Shown: piece after piece, positions 1 through 5,733 of the stretch
Layout of the letters: each line of letters starts with the position of its first letter
Numbering within the stretch: the first letter of the stretch is position 1
Assembly (NCBI GenBank): GCA_910586455.1
Contig: CAJUHX010000001.1
Coordinates: forward strand, 1-7,490
Length of the DNA: 7,490 nt
DNA from: an uncultured Muribaculaceae bacterium
GTDB taxonomy: Bacteria > Bacteroidota > Bacteroidia > Bacteroidales > Muribaculaceae
Direction: 5' to 3'
Translations under genes and position numbers: made by a program
The notes under the pieces: model-generated
What the model saw: only the letters and a program-made list of their open reading frames with translations
The model's database searches: none
What the model was told of the DNA's origin: nothing

Positions 1-120
1 CATAACTATAACAGATATTGGCAGCTATTGCATGAATAAGTTAACATTAGTGGCGTCACGCCGTCATTAGTCAGGCAATGGGTAAGGTACACAAAGAAAG
101 ATAAATTTAGCCTTACCGAA
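1..120. other. Non-coding AT-rich gap downstream of hepT, with small repeats
   Basis: I see no convincing gene here. The stretch holds a heptamer direct repeat, CATTAGT, at 45-51 and 65-71, which flanks an 11-bp palindrome, GGCGTCACGCC, at 52-62. A 7-bp inverted repeat (GGTAAGG at 81-87, CCTTACC at 111-117) encloses a 23-base loop just past the hepT stop. On the minus strand it is not followed by a T-run, so it is at best a weak terminator for the toxin-antitoxin transcript. A gene could continue to the left of the window, but nothing here shows one. Confidence 0.4.
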
Positions 121-456
121 TCACTCCAACAGCTTTTCTACTTCAGATTTAAGCAAAGGCAGATGCCGCATGACTATGCCCCACATTATATCATCTGTAA
201 CACTGTCGTAGCCATGAATTACATAATTGCGCGTATCAACAATCCTTCGGGCCGCTGTAATTTCAATATCGGGAGCGAGTTTCAATAACCTGCTCATTGC
301 TTCACCAATTATAGTTATGTTGCGTTCGACAGCGCGACGCAAACACACATCCGACAGATATACGTCGTACCGTCTGGGGCGAACTTCGAAAAATGATTCT
401 ATCTCCACAATGGCACTTCGGATATCTTCGAGGGTCTTATTTATTGCACGCTCCAT
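121..456 (-). CDS. hepT: HepT-like HEPN ribonuclease toxin (DUF86 family)
   Basis: This 111-residue, mostly helical protein has the size and pattern of HepT toxins of type VII (MNT-HEPN) toxin-antitoxin modules. HEPN ribonucleases use a conserved RX4-6H motif, and HepT proteins carry RX4HXY. Here Arg76, His81 and Tyr83 form exactly this motif (R-NYVI-H-G-Y). In characterised pairs the motif tyrosine is the residue that the partner MntA modifies with AMP to silence the toxin, so Tyr83 is the predicted target. The conserved N-terminal Asp-Ile helix and the IGEA segment (residues 50-53) also fit the family. The start overlaps the end of mntA by 16 bases, so the two genes are cotranscribed and probably translationally coupled. 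Nothing looks broken: motif, length and start are all intact. Toxicity itself is inferred from the family. Confidence 0.9.
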   Translation of the reverse strand: MERAINKTLEDIRSAIVEIESFFEVRPRRYDVYLSDVCLRRAVERNITIIGEAMSRLLKLAPDIEITAARRIVDTRNYVIHGYDSVTDDIMWGIVMRHLPLLKSEVEKLLE

Positions 457-752
457 AACAACCTGCGGGTTTCATCGACTTCAGCGCGAAAGAAGCGGTT
501 TTTAATCGACTTGTTCACAACCATATCCACCTTCCGGCCCACCACGGCCTCAATTTCATGGATAAAGTTGAAAAAATTGTCTGCGTAATCAAGCAACTCT
601 ATATGTTTTTCGTCAAAATCGACAAGGAAATCCACATCACTGTCGTCGTTGAACCGCGGCGTGAGTATGGAGCCAAACACCCATAGCTTTGCAACCTTGT
701 ACTTTTTGCACAAAGCTATAATCTTATCGATGTTCATTTCTATGAGTTTCAT
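441..752 (-). CDS. mntA: MntA-like minimal nucleotidyltransferase antitoxin
   Basis: This 103-residue protein is a minimal nucleotidyltransferase, the antitoxin partner of HepT. The family signature GSX10DXD is complete: Gly27-Ser28, ten residues, then Asp39-Val-Asp41. A third acidic residue, Asp76 in the strand KVDMV, is where the third metal-binding carboxylate is expected. Known MntA antitoxins transfer AMP to a tyrosine of HepT and so neutralise the RNase. Here the antitoxin gene comes first and overlaps hepT by 16 bases. The start is uncertain: the ATG at 752 lies only 4 bases from the predicted -7 promoter box, which would make the mRNA nearly leaderless. An in-frame ATG at 737 (Met6) would leave a leader of about 15 bases and still keep the whole fold. 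Base composition is more AT-rich than in the plus-strand cluster beyond the tRNA, which suggests transfer. Confidence 0.9.
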   Translation of the reverse strand: MKLIEMNIDKIIALCKKYKVAKLWVFGSILTPRFNDDSDVDFLVDFDEKHIELLDYADNFFNFIHEIEAVVGRKVDMVVNKSIKNRFFRAEVDETRRLLWSVQ

Positions 753-756
753 GTCG

Positions 757-787
757 CAAATATAATCATTTATAATGATATAACAAA
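757..787 (-). promoter_or_regulatory. Bacteroidetes-type promoter of the mntA-hepT operon
   Basis: Read on the minus strand, TTTG (787-784) is followed by 19 bases and then TATATTTG (764-757). This matches the Bacteroidetes primary sigma factor pattern of a TTTG -33 box and a TAnnTTTG -7 box at normal spacing. The start site should fall close to position 752, at or just before the annotated mntA ATG. The -33 box lies inside the T-tract of the upstream tRNA terminator. Confidence 0.75.
765..779. promoter_or_regulatory. Candidate operator palindrome between the -33 and -7 boxes
   Basis: ATCATT (765-770), a 3-base centre and AATGAT (774-779) form a perfect 6-bp inverted repeat. It lies wholly inside the 19-base promoter spacer and directly abuts the -7 box. 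A protein bound there would block RNA polymerase, so this is a reasonable site for autoregulation by the MntA-HepT complex. The sequence is AT-rich and such palindromes also arise by chance, so the operator role is inference. Confidence 0.4.
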
Positions 788-818
788 AAAACGAACCTTG
801 AAATACTTCAAGGTTCGT
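785..818 (-). terminator. Intrinsic terminator of the tRNA-Ala gene
   Basis: A perfect 12-bp stem (ACGAACCTTGAA at 791-802 pairing with 807-818) closes a 4-base loop. On the minus strand it is followed directly by a run of seven T's. It begins 3 bases after the encoded CCA of the tRNA. The plus-strand side has no T-run, so it should terminate only minus-strand transcripts. Confidence 0.92.
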
Positions 819-821
819 CGT

Positions 822-898
822 TGGTGGAGTATAGCGGACTCGAACCGCTCACCTCGACACTGCCAGTGTCGCGCTCTAGCCAGATGAGCTAATACCCC
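822..898 (-). tRNA. tRNA-Ala, anticodon GGC, with encoded CCA
   Basis: The 77-base minus-strand sequence folds as a standard cloverleaf. The 7-bp acceptor stem is GGGGTAT with ATACTCC, followed by discriminator A and an encoded CCA. The D arm is GCTC/GAGC. The anticodon stem CGACA/TGTCG holds the loop CTGGCAG. The variable loop has 5 bases, and the T arm AGCGG/CCGCT holds the loop TTCGAGT. The anticodon GGC (plus-strand 862-864) reads GCC. The third acceptor pair is G-U (G3:U70), the main identity element for alanyl-tRNA synthetase, which independently supports alanine. All stems pair, so the gene appears functional. Confidence 0.97.
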
Positions 899-910
899 TT
901 GTTTGCGGTG

Positions 911-942
911 CAAAGTTAGTGACTTTTTTCGAGTCCACCAAA
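911..942 (-). promoter_or_regulatory. Bacteroidetes-type promoter of tRNA-Ala
   Basis: On the minus strand TTTG (942-939) is followed by 20 bases and TAACTTTG (918-911), a full match to the TTTG/TAnnTTTG pattern. The tRNA begins 12 bases beyond the -7 box, leaving a short 5' leader for RNase P to remove. Confidence 0.8.
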
Positions 943-982
943 TTTTCTATCCGCGAGTTAGTATTTTTTAACCATTGTGGGC

Positions 983-1012
983 TTGTCGGCTGCTCGGCTT
1001 TGCTTAACTTTG
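983..1012 (+). promoter_or_regulatory. Bacteroidetes-type promoter of the namZ-symporter-WYL cluster
   Basis: TTG (983-985), 19 bases, then TAACTTTG (1005-1012) match the Bacteroidetes core promoter. The -7 box is identical to that of the divergent tRNA promoter. Only 6 bases separate it from the namZ ATG at 1019, so the transcript is predicted to have little or no 5' leader. The weakest element is the -33 box, which is TTG rather than TTTG. Confidence 0.65.
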
Positions 1013-1018
1013 TATACC

Positions 1019-2182
1019 ATGAAACGATTGCTTATATATCTTCTCCTCCTTTTACCTTGCCTGAGTGCAATGGCGGAGGTAACGGTGGGTGCCGCCCGCA
1101 CCGACAAGTATCTGCCTTTGCTGCAGGGAAAACGGGTGGCTCTGTATTCAAACCATACGGGCATGGTAGGCCCGAAACATACCCTCGACCTTATGCTCGA
1201 GGGCGGTGTGGACGTGCGCAAGCTGTTCTCGCCGGAACACGGATTCCGCGGAACAGCCGACGCCGGCGAACATGTGTCGACGTCGACCGACCCGGTAAGC
1301 GGCCTGCCCATAGTGAGTCTGTACGACGGCAAACGCAAAGGTGTCGACCCGGCGGCTGTCAGAGATATCGACGTGATTGTGGTCGACATTCAGGATGTGG
1401 GCCTTCGCTATTACACCTACTACTGTACTATGATTGACCTGATGAACGCCGCCGCTCGCCAGGGCAAGCAGGTGATGGTGCTCGACCGCCCGAATCCCAA
1501 CGGCATGTATGTCGACGGCCCTATCCTCGACATGAAATACAAAAGCGGCGTAGGCAAGCTGCCCATTCCGGTGGTACACGGCCTGACCTTGGGCGAGCTG
1601 GCCGGCATGGCCTTGGGCGAGGGCTGGCTGGAGAACGGCGCCAAAGTCGACCTCACTGTCATCCCCTGCCTTGGCTACGACCATCAGACCCGCTACGAGC
1701 TGCCTATAGCGCCATCGCCAAACCTGCGCGACATGAAGTCGATTTACCTATACCCTTCGACCTGCTACTTCGAGGCTACTCCGGTGAGCCTGGGCCGAGG
1801 CACCGACATGGCTTTTACCGTCTACGGCCATCCGCTGATGCGCAACCGCAGTTTTGAGTTCACACCGCGCAGCATTCCGGGCGCCAAGAATCCGCCCGAA
1901 CTCGACAAGCTGTGCCACGGAGTGGACCTGCGCGGCCTGAGCGACGATGAAATCATTGCCCGAGGTATAAATCTGGAGTATGTAATCGACGCCTACAACG
2001 ACTTGAACGGACAGCTCGGCAAGGATTTTTTCCGCAACTTTTTTGAGTTGCTTATAGGCCGAGGCGACATACGCGGCATGATCGAGAACGGCATGAGCGC
2101 CGAAGAAATCAAGACTACCTGGGCCGCTGATGTCGAGGCCTTCAAAAAGCAACGCAAACCATATCTGCTTTATAACGAATGA
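1019..2182 (+). CDS. namZ: Secreted DUF1343 / GH171 exo-beta-N-acetylmuramidase (NamZ-like)
   Basis: This 387-residue protein belongs to DUF1343 (YbbC/NamZ, glycoside hydrolase family 171). Characterised members from Bacillus subtilis and Tannerella forsythia remove MurNAc from the non-reducing end of peptidoglycan fragments. Residues 1-19 are a type I signal peptide: a KR pair, a long Leu/Ile core and an AMA cleavage site before Glu20. Cys14 follows proline and does not make a lipobox, so the product is probably periplasmic or secreted. Family blocks occur in order: NHTG, SPEHGFRG with Glu73 (the acidic residue in the block proposed as active site), DIQDVGLRYYTY, DRPNPNG, VHGLTLGEL, PSPNL, and YPSTCYFE with SLGRGTD. 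A GTG at 977 would extend the frame, but it lies upstream of the promoter and puts 14 residues before the signal peptide, so I chose 1019. The stop overlaps the symporter start (ATGA). Family assignment is firm; the exact substrate is inferred. Confidence 0.88.
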   Translation: MKRLLIYLLLLLPCLSAMAEVTVGAARTDKYLPLLQGKRVALYSNHTGMVGPKHTLDLMLEGGVDVRKLFSPEHGFRGTADAGEHVSTSTDPVSGLPIVSLYDGKRKGVDPAAVRDIDVIVVDIQDVGLRYYTYYCTMIDLMNAAARQGKQVMVLDRPNPNGMYVDGPILDMKYKSGVGKLPIPVVHGLTLGELAGMALGEGWLENGAKVDLTVIPCLGYDHQTRYELPIAPSPNLRDMKSIYLYPSTCYFEATPVSLGRGTDMAFTVYGHPLMRNRSFEFTPRSIPGAKNPPELDKLCHGVDLRGLSDDEIIARGINLEYVIDAYNDLNGQLGKDFFRNFFELLIGRGDIRGMIENGMSAEEIKTTWAADVEAFKKQRKPYLLYNE

Positions 2183-3648
2183 GTTTACCAATCATTATAA
2201 TACTGACCATCGCAGGCTATTTCGGCCTGCTGATGGCGGTGTCGGCTGTGGCGTCGCGCGGCAGCGACAATTCCACTTTTTTCACCGGCAACCGCCGAGT
2301 GCCCTGGTTTGTGGTGGCTTTCGCCATGATTGGCGCGCCGATATCGGGTGTGACCTTTATATCGGTGCCCGGCATGGTGGCCGACAAGGGCTACAGCTAC
2401 CTGCAGATGGTGCTGGGCTTTATTGTGGGCTATGTGCTGATTGCTTTTGTGCTTGTACCGCTGTTCTACCGCAAAAACATGCTTTCGATTTACGGCTATC
2501 TTGAGGAACGTTTCGGCAGCGGCAGTTACCGTACCGGGGCGTGGTTCTTTTTTGTATCGAAGATGCTTGGCGCCGCCGTACGCTTTTTTGTGGTATGCTC
2601 GGTGCTGCAGCTGCTGGTATTCGGTCCGTTGGGCGTGCCTTTCATATTCAATGTAATCGTAACGATAGCTCTGATATGGCTATACACGGTGCAGGGAGGT
2701 GTAAAGACTCTTATCTGGACCGACACACTGAAAAGTTTCTGCCTTATCGGCTCCATAGTTCTGTGCATATTCTTCATAGCCTCCGACCTTGGTTTCGACT
2801 TCAAGGGCATGGTCAAGGCCATAGCCGACCATGAAAGCTCGCGCATGTTCTTCTTCGACAATCCCAAGGAAAGTACCTACTTCTGGAAGCAGTTTATTGC
2901 CGGTGTGTTCATGGCCATCGCCACCACAGGCCTCGACCAGGACATGATGCAGCGCAACCTCGCGTGCAAGGACGCCGCACAGAGCCGTAAAAACATGATA
3001 GTAAGCGGCGTGACACAGTTCTTTGTCATAGCGCTGTTCCTGCTGCTGGGTACCCTGCTGCTGCTTTATCTCAACCATCACTCTATTGCCCTGCCCGAGA
3101 AGTCCGACGATATCTTCGGCATGGTGGCCACCTCCGACGCCATGCCGGTGTGGGTAGGCATATTGTTTGTGCTGGGGCTTATAGCCGCCGCCTACTCGGC
3201 TGCAGGCTCGGCCCTGACCTCGCTCACCACCTCATTTACCGTCGACATTCTTGGCGCACACCGCCAGAGCGACCAGAATAAGCTTACACGCACACGCCGA
3301 AACGTACATATAGGCATGTCGGTGATAATGGGTGCGGTGATTGTGGTGTTCTACTACATGAGCAATCAGGACGCCATATCGGCCGTATACACTCTGGCCT
3401 CGTACACCTACGGCCCGATTTTAGGTCTGTTTGTGTTCGGCATGTTCTCGAAACGCCTTGTGCGCGATCGCTTTGTACCGGCGGTATGTATAGCCGCGCC
3501 GGTACTTTCGTGGGGCACGCAGTGGGCGCTCGAACAACTGTGGGGCTACCACACCGGCTTCGAGCTGCTGCTTATCAATGCCTGCTACACCATGCTGGGG
3601 CTATGGATTAGCTCACCGCGGACAACCAAGGCAAGTAGTATAACTTAA
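2179..3648 (+). CDS. Sodium:solute symporter (SSS family), candidate MurNAc/muropeptide importer
   Basis: This 489-residue inner-membrane protein has the many hydrophobic helices of the sodium:solute symporter family (TC 2.A.21), about 13 predicted. The N-terminal helix runs into FFTGNRRVPWFVVAFAMIG, a typical SSS TM1-TM2 region. The family loop GGVKTLIWTD lies at 173-182. The helix AAAYSAAGSALTS at 336-348, followed by TTSFTVDIL, is the Na2-site helix. Compared with vSGLT from memory, Ser340 aligns with the first sodium-binding serine but Ala341 replaces the second. The start overlaps the namZ stop by 4 bases, so it should be translationally coupled to the hydrolase. That coupling suggests it imports the hydrolase product, MurNAc or a small muropeptide; this is inference, because SSS substrates cannot be read from sequence. 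Its TAA stop is in the same frame as the next gene. Confidence 0.88.
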   Translation: MSLPIIIILTIAGYFGLLMAVSAVASRGSDNSTFFTGNRRVPWFVVAFAMIGAPISGVTFISVPGMVADKGYSYLQMVLGFIVGYVLIAFVLVPLFYRKNMLSIYGYLEERFGSGSYRTGAWFFFVSKMLGAAVRFFVVCSVLQLLVFGPLGVPFIFNVIVTIALIWLYTVQGGVKTLIWTDTLKSFCLIGSIVLCIFFIASDLGFDFKGMVKAIADHESSRMFFFDNPKESTYFWKQFIAGVFMAIATTGLDQDMMQRNLACKDAAQSRKNMIVSGVTQFFVIALFLLLGTLLLLYLNHHSIALPEKSDDIFGMVATSDAMPVWVGILFVLGLIAAAYSAAGSALTSLTTSFTVDILGAHRQSDQNKLTRTRRNVHIGMSVIMGAVIVVFYYMSNQDAISAVYTLASYTYGPILGLFVFGMFSKRLVRDRFVPAVCIAAPVLSWGTQWALEQLWGYHTGFELLLINACYTMLGLWISSPRTTKASSIT

Positions 3649-3660
3649 CCACATAAAAAA

Positions 3661-4563
3661 TTGTCGAAAGAACTTATCAACCGATACGTATGGCTGGTAG
3701 ACACCATACGCCGCTATGGCCGCATTTCGCGCAAAGAACTTGATGCCTGCTGGCGACGGAGCAGTTTCGGCGACGGCAGGCCAATGCCGCGCCGTACCTT
3801 CTACAATTACCGCCAGGGGGTGGAGCAGCTGTTCGGGCTAAATATCGAATGCGACACCACCACCTACGAATATTACATAAGCGAGGAAGACCCGCACGAC
3901 CGCAGCGTCACCGACTGGCTGCTCGACTCCTCAGCCATGAGCCATGTCCTTACCGGCGCCCGCGATGTGGCCGGCAAGATTTTTCTTGAGGAGGTTCCTT
4001 CGTCGAGGGCTTTCCTCGGTGTGATTATCGACGCGCTCCGCGAGAACCGCCGCCTGAAATTCGACTATCACTCTTACACCCGTTCGAAGCCGACCTCAGG
4101 CATTGTATTCGAGCCTTATCTGCTTAAGATTTTCCGACAGCGCTGGTATGTGGCCGGACGCAACGTGGCCGAAGGCCGTATCAAAACCTACGCCCTTGAC
4201 CGCATGAACTCATGTGTGATGACTACCGACAGCTTCACGCCCGACCCGACATTCAATGCCGAATCGTATTTCCACGATGCTTTCGGTATAGTAGTCACCG
4301 AGTCTGAACCACGCAGTGTGGTTATCCGTACCGACCCTCGCCAGGCCAAGTATTTCAGAGCCCTGCCACTGCATCACTCGCAGGAGGAGATGGTGCACGA
4401 CGAATTCAGCGACTTTCATATGCAGTTGCGGCTCACCGACGATTTCGTGGCCGAACTGCTCAGCTACGGCCCGAGGATTCAGGTGATTGCTCCGCCGGAG
4501 CTGAAGGCACGGATGCGGTCGGAGTACCAGCAGGCACTGAGTCTGTACGACTCTCACGCCTGA
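3661..4563 (+). CDS. WYL-domain transcriptional regulator with N-terminal winged HTH
   Basis: This 300-residue protein matches the common Bacteroidales WYL regulator architecture. Residues 1-62 look like a winged helix-turn-helix (NRYVWLVDTIRRYGRISRKEL, then RRTFYNYR as the likely recognition helix). A WYL domain covers about 115-200, with the motif as Trp162-Tyr163-Val164 in RQRWYVAGR and the following KTYALDRM. A C-terminal domain contains YFHDAFGIVV and RALPLHHSQEE, also typical. WYL domains bind small ligands or nucleic acid to control an attached DNA-binding domain. The start is TTG, directly after A-rich ACATAAAAAA. I accept it because the family normally begins with this SKELxxRYVWLVDTI segment, and the next in-frame Met (43) would cut the HTH. 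It lies 12 bases after the symporter stop, so it is probably the cluster's own regulator. Its last 104 bases overlap the opposing permease gene. Confidence 0.87.
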   Translation: MSKELINRYVWLVDTIRRYGRISRKELDACWRRSSFGDGRPMPRRTFYNYRQGVEQLFGLNIECDTTTYEYYISEEDPHDRSVTDWLLDSSAMSHVLTGARDVAGKIFLEEVPSSRAFLGVIIDALRENRRLKFDYHSYTRSKPTSGIVFEPYLLKIFRQRWYVAGRNVAEGRIKTYALDRMNSCVMTTDSFTPDPTFNAESYFHDAFGIVVTESEPRSVVIRTDPRQAKYFRALPLHHSQEEMVHDEFSDFHMQLRLTDDFVAELLSYGPRIQVIAPPELKARMRSEYQQALSLYDSHA

Positions 4564-5731
4564 TATACGCCATCACCCACCAGGCCGACAGGAAGTAGAC
4601 TCCGGTAAGAATCCACATGGCCAGGAAGGGCTTGACCGACTCGGCCAAGGTGGCGCCGTTGCTGTTGATGCGTATGAAACCTTCCAGCCCCCATACACCC
4701 GGTATCAGGTCGCCGCAGAAGCGCCAGAAGTCGTTCATGGCATAGCGTGGCCAGGTAAGGCCGGAGAGAAACAGAAACACCACCGAAGTAAACACTACTA
4801 TCATAAAGGTGCTTTCACGCTCCTTGGCAAAATAGGTGAGGGTCTGGCCAAAGAATGTCGAGGCCAACAGCAACGGAAATATAAACAGCAGCGCCTCCAC
4901 CGGATTGCCTATATGCGGCAGATTGAACAAATGCGGCACCAGCACCATCACATACATAGCCATAGGCATGTATATAACAGTGTAGCACAGAGCCTTGCCT
5001 ATAATCAGTGCTGTAGTGGAGGCACCTTTCACCATCTTGGGGTCTATACCTCTATTGCGGCGGCGGCGTTCGCGCGACGTGCCTTCGAGCAGCATCACGC
5101 CAAGCACCATACTCTGTTGCAGAATCAGAATCACTATACCCGGAATCACAAACGAGGCAAAGCCGTCGCTGGTATCGCCCAGAAAGTTGCTCTCGCTTTC
5201 GACGGGCAGCGATGCCATGCCCATCGACGAAGCTCCGATGGTTTCTACCCGCATGGCCGTTATATCGTGCGCCAGCTTCATCTGCAGGTCGGTCATTGCG
5301 CCCAGCAGCGCACGGTAGCGCAGCAGCAGACTCATATCGAAATACATAGGCACCGTGGCCTGCTCGCCGGTGGCAAGCTTGCGGGAATAATCCGAAGGAA
5401 TTTCCATTATGGCGTAAACCTCGCCGGAGGCCATGCGGGCCTTGGCGTCCGACAGGTTGGCATCGTAGGAATATATCGTCACCGCCGGAGCAGCCGACGC
5501 CGAGCGCACCAGTTCGCGCGACTCTGCAGTGCGGCTGTTGTCGACAATAGATATAGGCAGCTGACGCACTACCTCGGGATTGTATATCAGGGTGTACACA
5601 ATAGGATACAGCAGCGGAAGCGCCACGAAAAACAGCAGCGCGCCGGCATCGTGCGTAACAATGCGGAATTCATGGGCGAACACTTCGCTTAGCGACCGCA
5701 TCCATTGGCCTATGTTTTTGAACACATTCAT
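4460..5731 (-). CDS. ABC-2 type transporter permease (second of pair)
   Basis: This 423-residue protein is an ABC-2 export permease (ABC2_membrane_3, YhhJ/YbhR-like). It has one TM helix near the N-terminus (FFVALPLLYPIVYTLIY), a periplasmic domain of about 150 residues (ISIVDNSRTAESRELV onward), then five C-terminal helices with the usual LFLSGLTWP and PGVWGLEGFIRI blocks. I place the start at the ATG at 5731, 2 bases after the stop of the preceding permease. A TTG at 5737 would add two residues and overlap that stop, but is less likely. The two permeases should form a heterodimer in a tripartite exporter with the upstream adaptor. The last 33 or so residues, rich in Pro, Ser and Ala, follow the last helix and are encoded antisense to the 3' end of the WYL gene. 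This looks like a dispensable tail. The substrate is unknown. Confidence 0.87.
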   Translation of the reverse strand: MNVFKNIGQWMRSLSEVFAHEFRIVTHDAGALLFFVALPLLYPIVYTLIYNPEVVRQLPISIVDNSRTAESRELVRSASAAPAVTIYSYDANLSDAKARMASGEVYAIMEIPSDYSRKLATGEQATVPMYFDMSLLLRYRALLGAMTDLQMKLAHDITAMRVETIGASSMGMASLPVESESNFLGDTSDGFASFVIPGIVILILQQSMVLGVMLLEGTSRERRRRNRGIDPKMVKGASTTALIIGKALCYTVIYMPMAMYVMVLVPHLFNLPHIGNPVEALLFIFPLLLASTFFGQTLTYFAKERESTFMIVVFTSVVFLFLSGLTWPRYAMNDFWRFCGDLIPGVWGLEGFIRINSNGATLAESVKPFLAMWILTGVYFLSAWWVMAYIRRESRTDSVPAGTPTASVPSAPAEQSPESSGRS

Positions 5732-5733
5732 AA

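Noticed and set aside
45..71. CATTAGT direct repeats around an 11-bp palindrome as a mobile-element or att site
   Set aside because: There are only two 7-base copies in AT-rich sequence and no transposase or integrase nearby; chance is a sufficient explanation.
81..117. 7-bp inverted repeat as the hepT terminator
   Set aside because: The loop is 23 bases and no T-run follows on the minus strand.
977..1018. An upstream GTG start that would lengthen the NamZ-like protein by 14 residues
   Set aside because: The extension crosses the promoter -33 and -7 boxes and puts polar residues ahead of a well-formed signal peptide that begins at the ATG at 1019.
919..1437. Plus-strand reading frame of 172 residues across the tRNA/namZ gap
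   Set aside because: It has Cys/Arg/Gly-rich low-sense composition, overlaps namZ in another frame, and covers two promoters.
4913..5692. Long plus-strand reading frame of 259 residues opposite the second permease
   Set aside because: It is His/Arg/Gln-rich, the usual antisense shadow of a GC-rich membrane-protein gene, and it has no recognisable domain or promoter.
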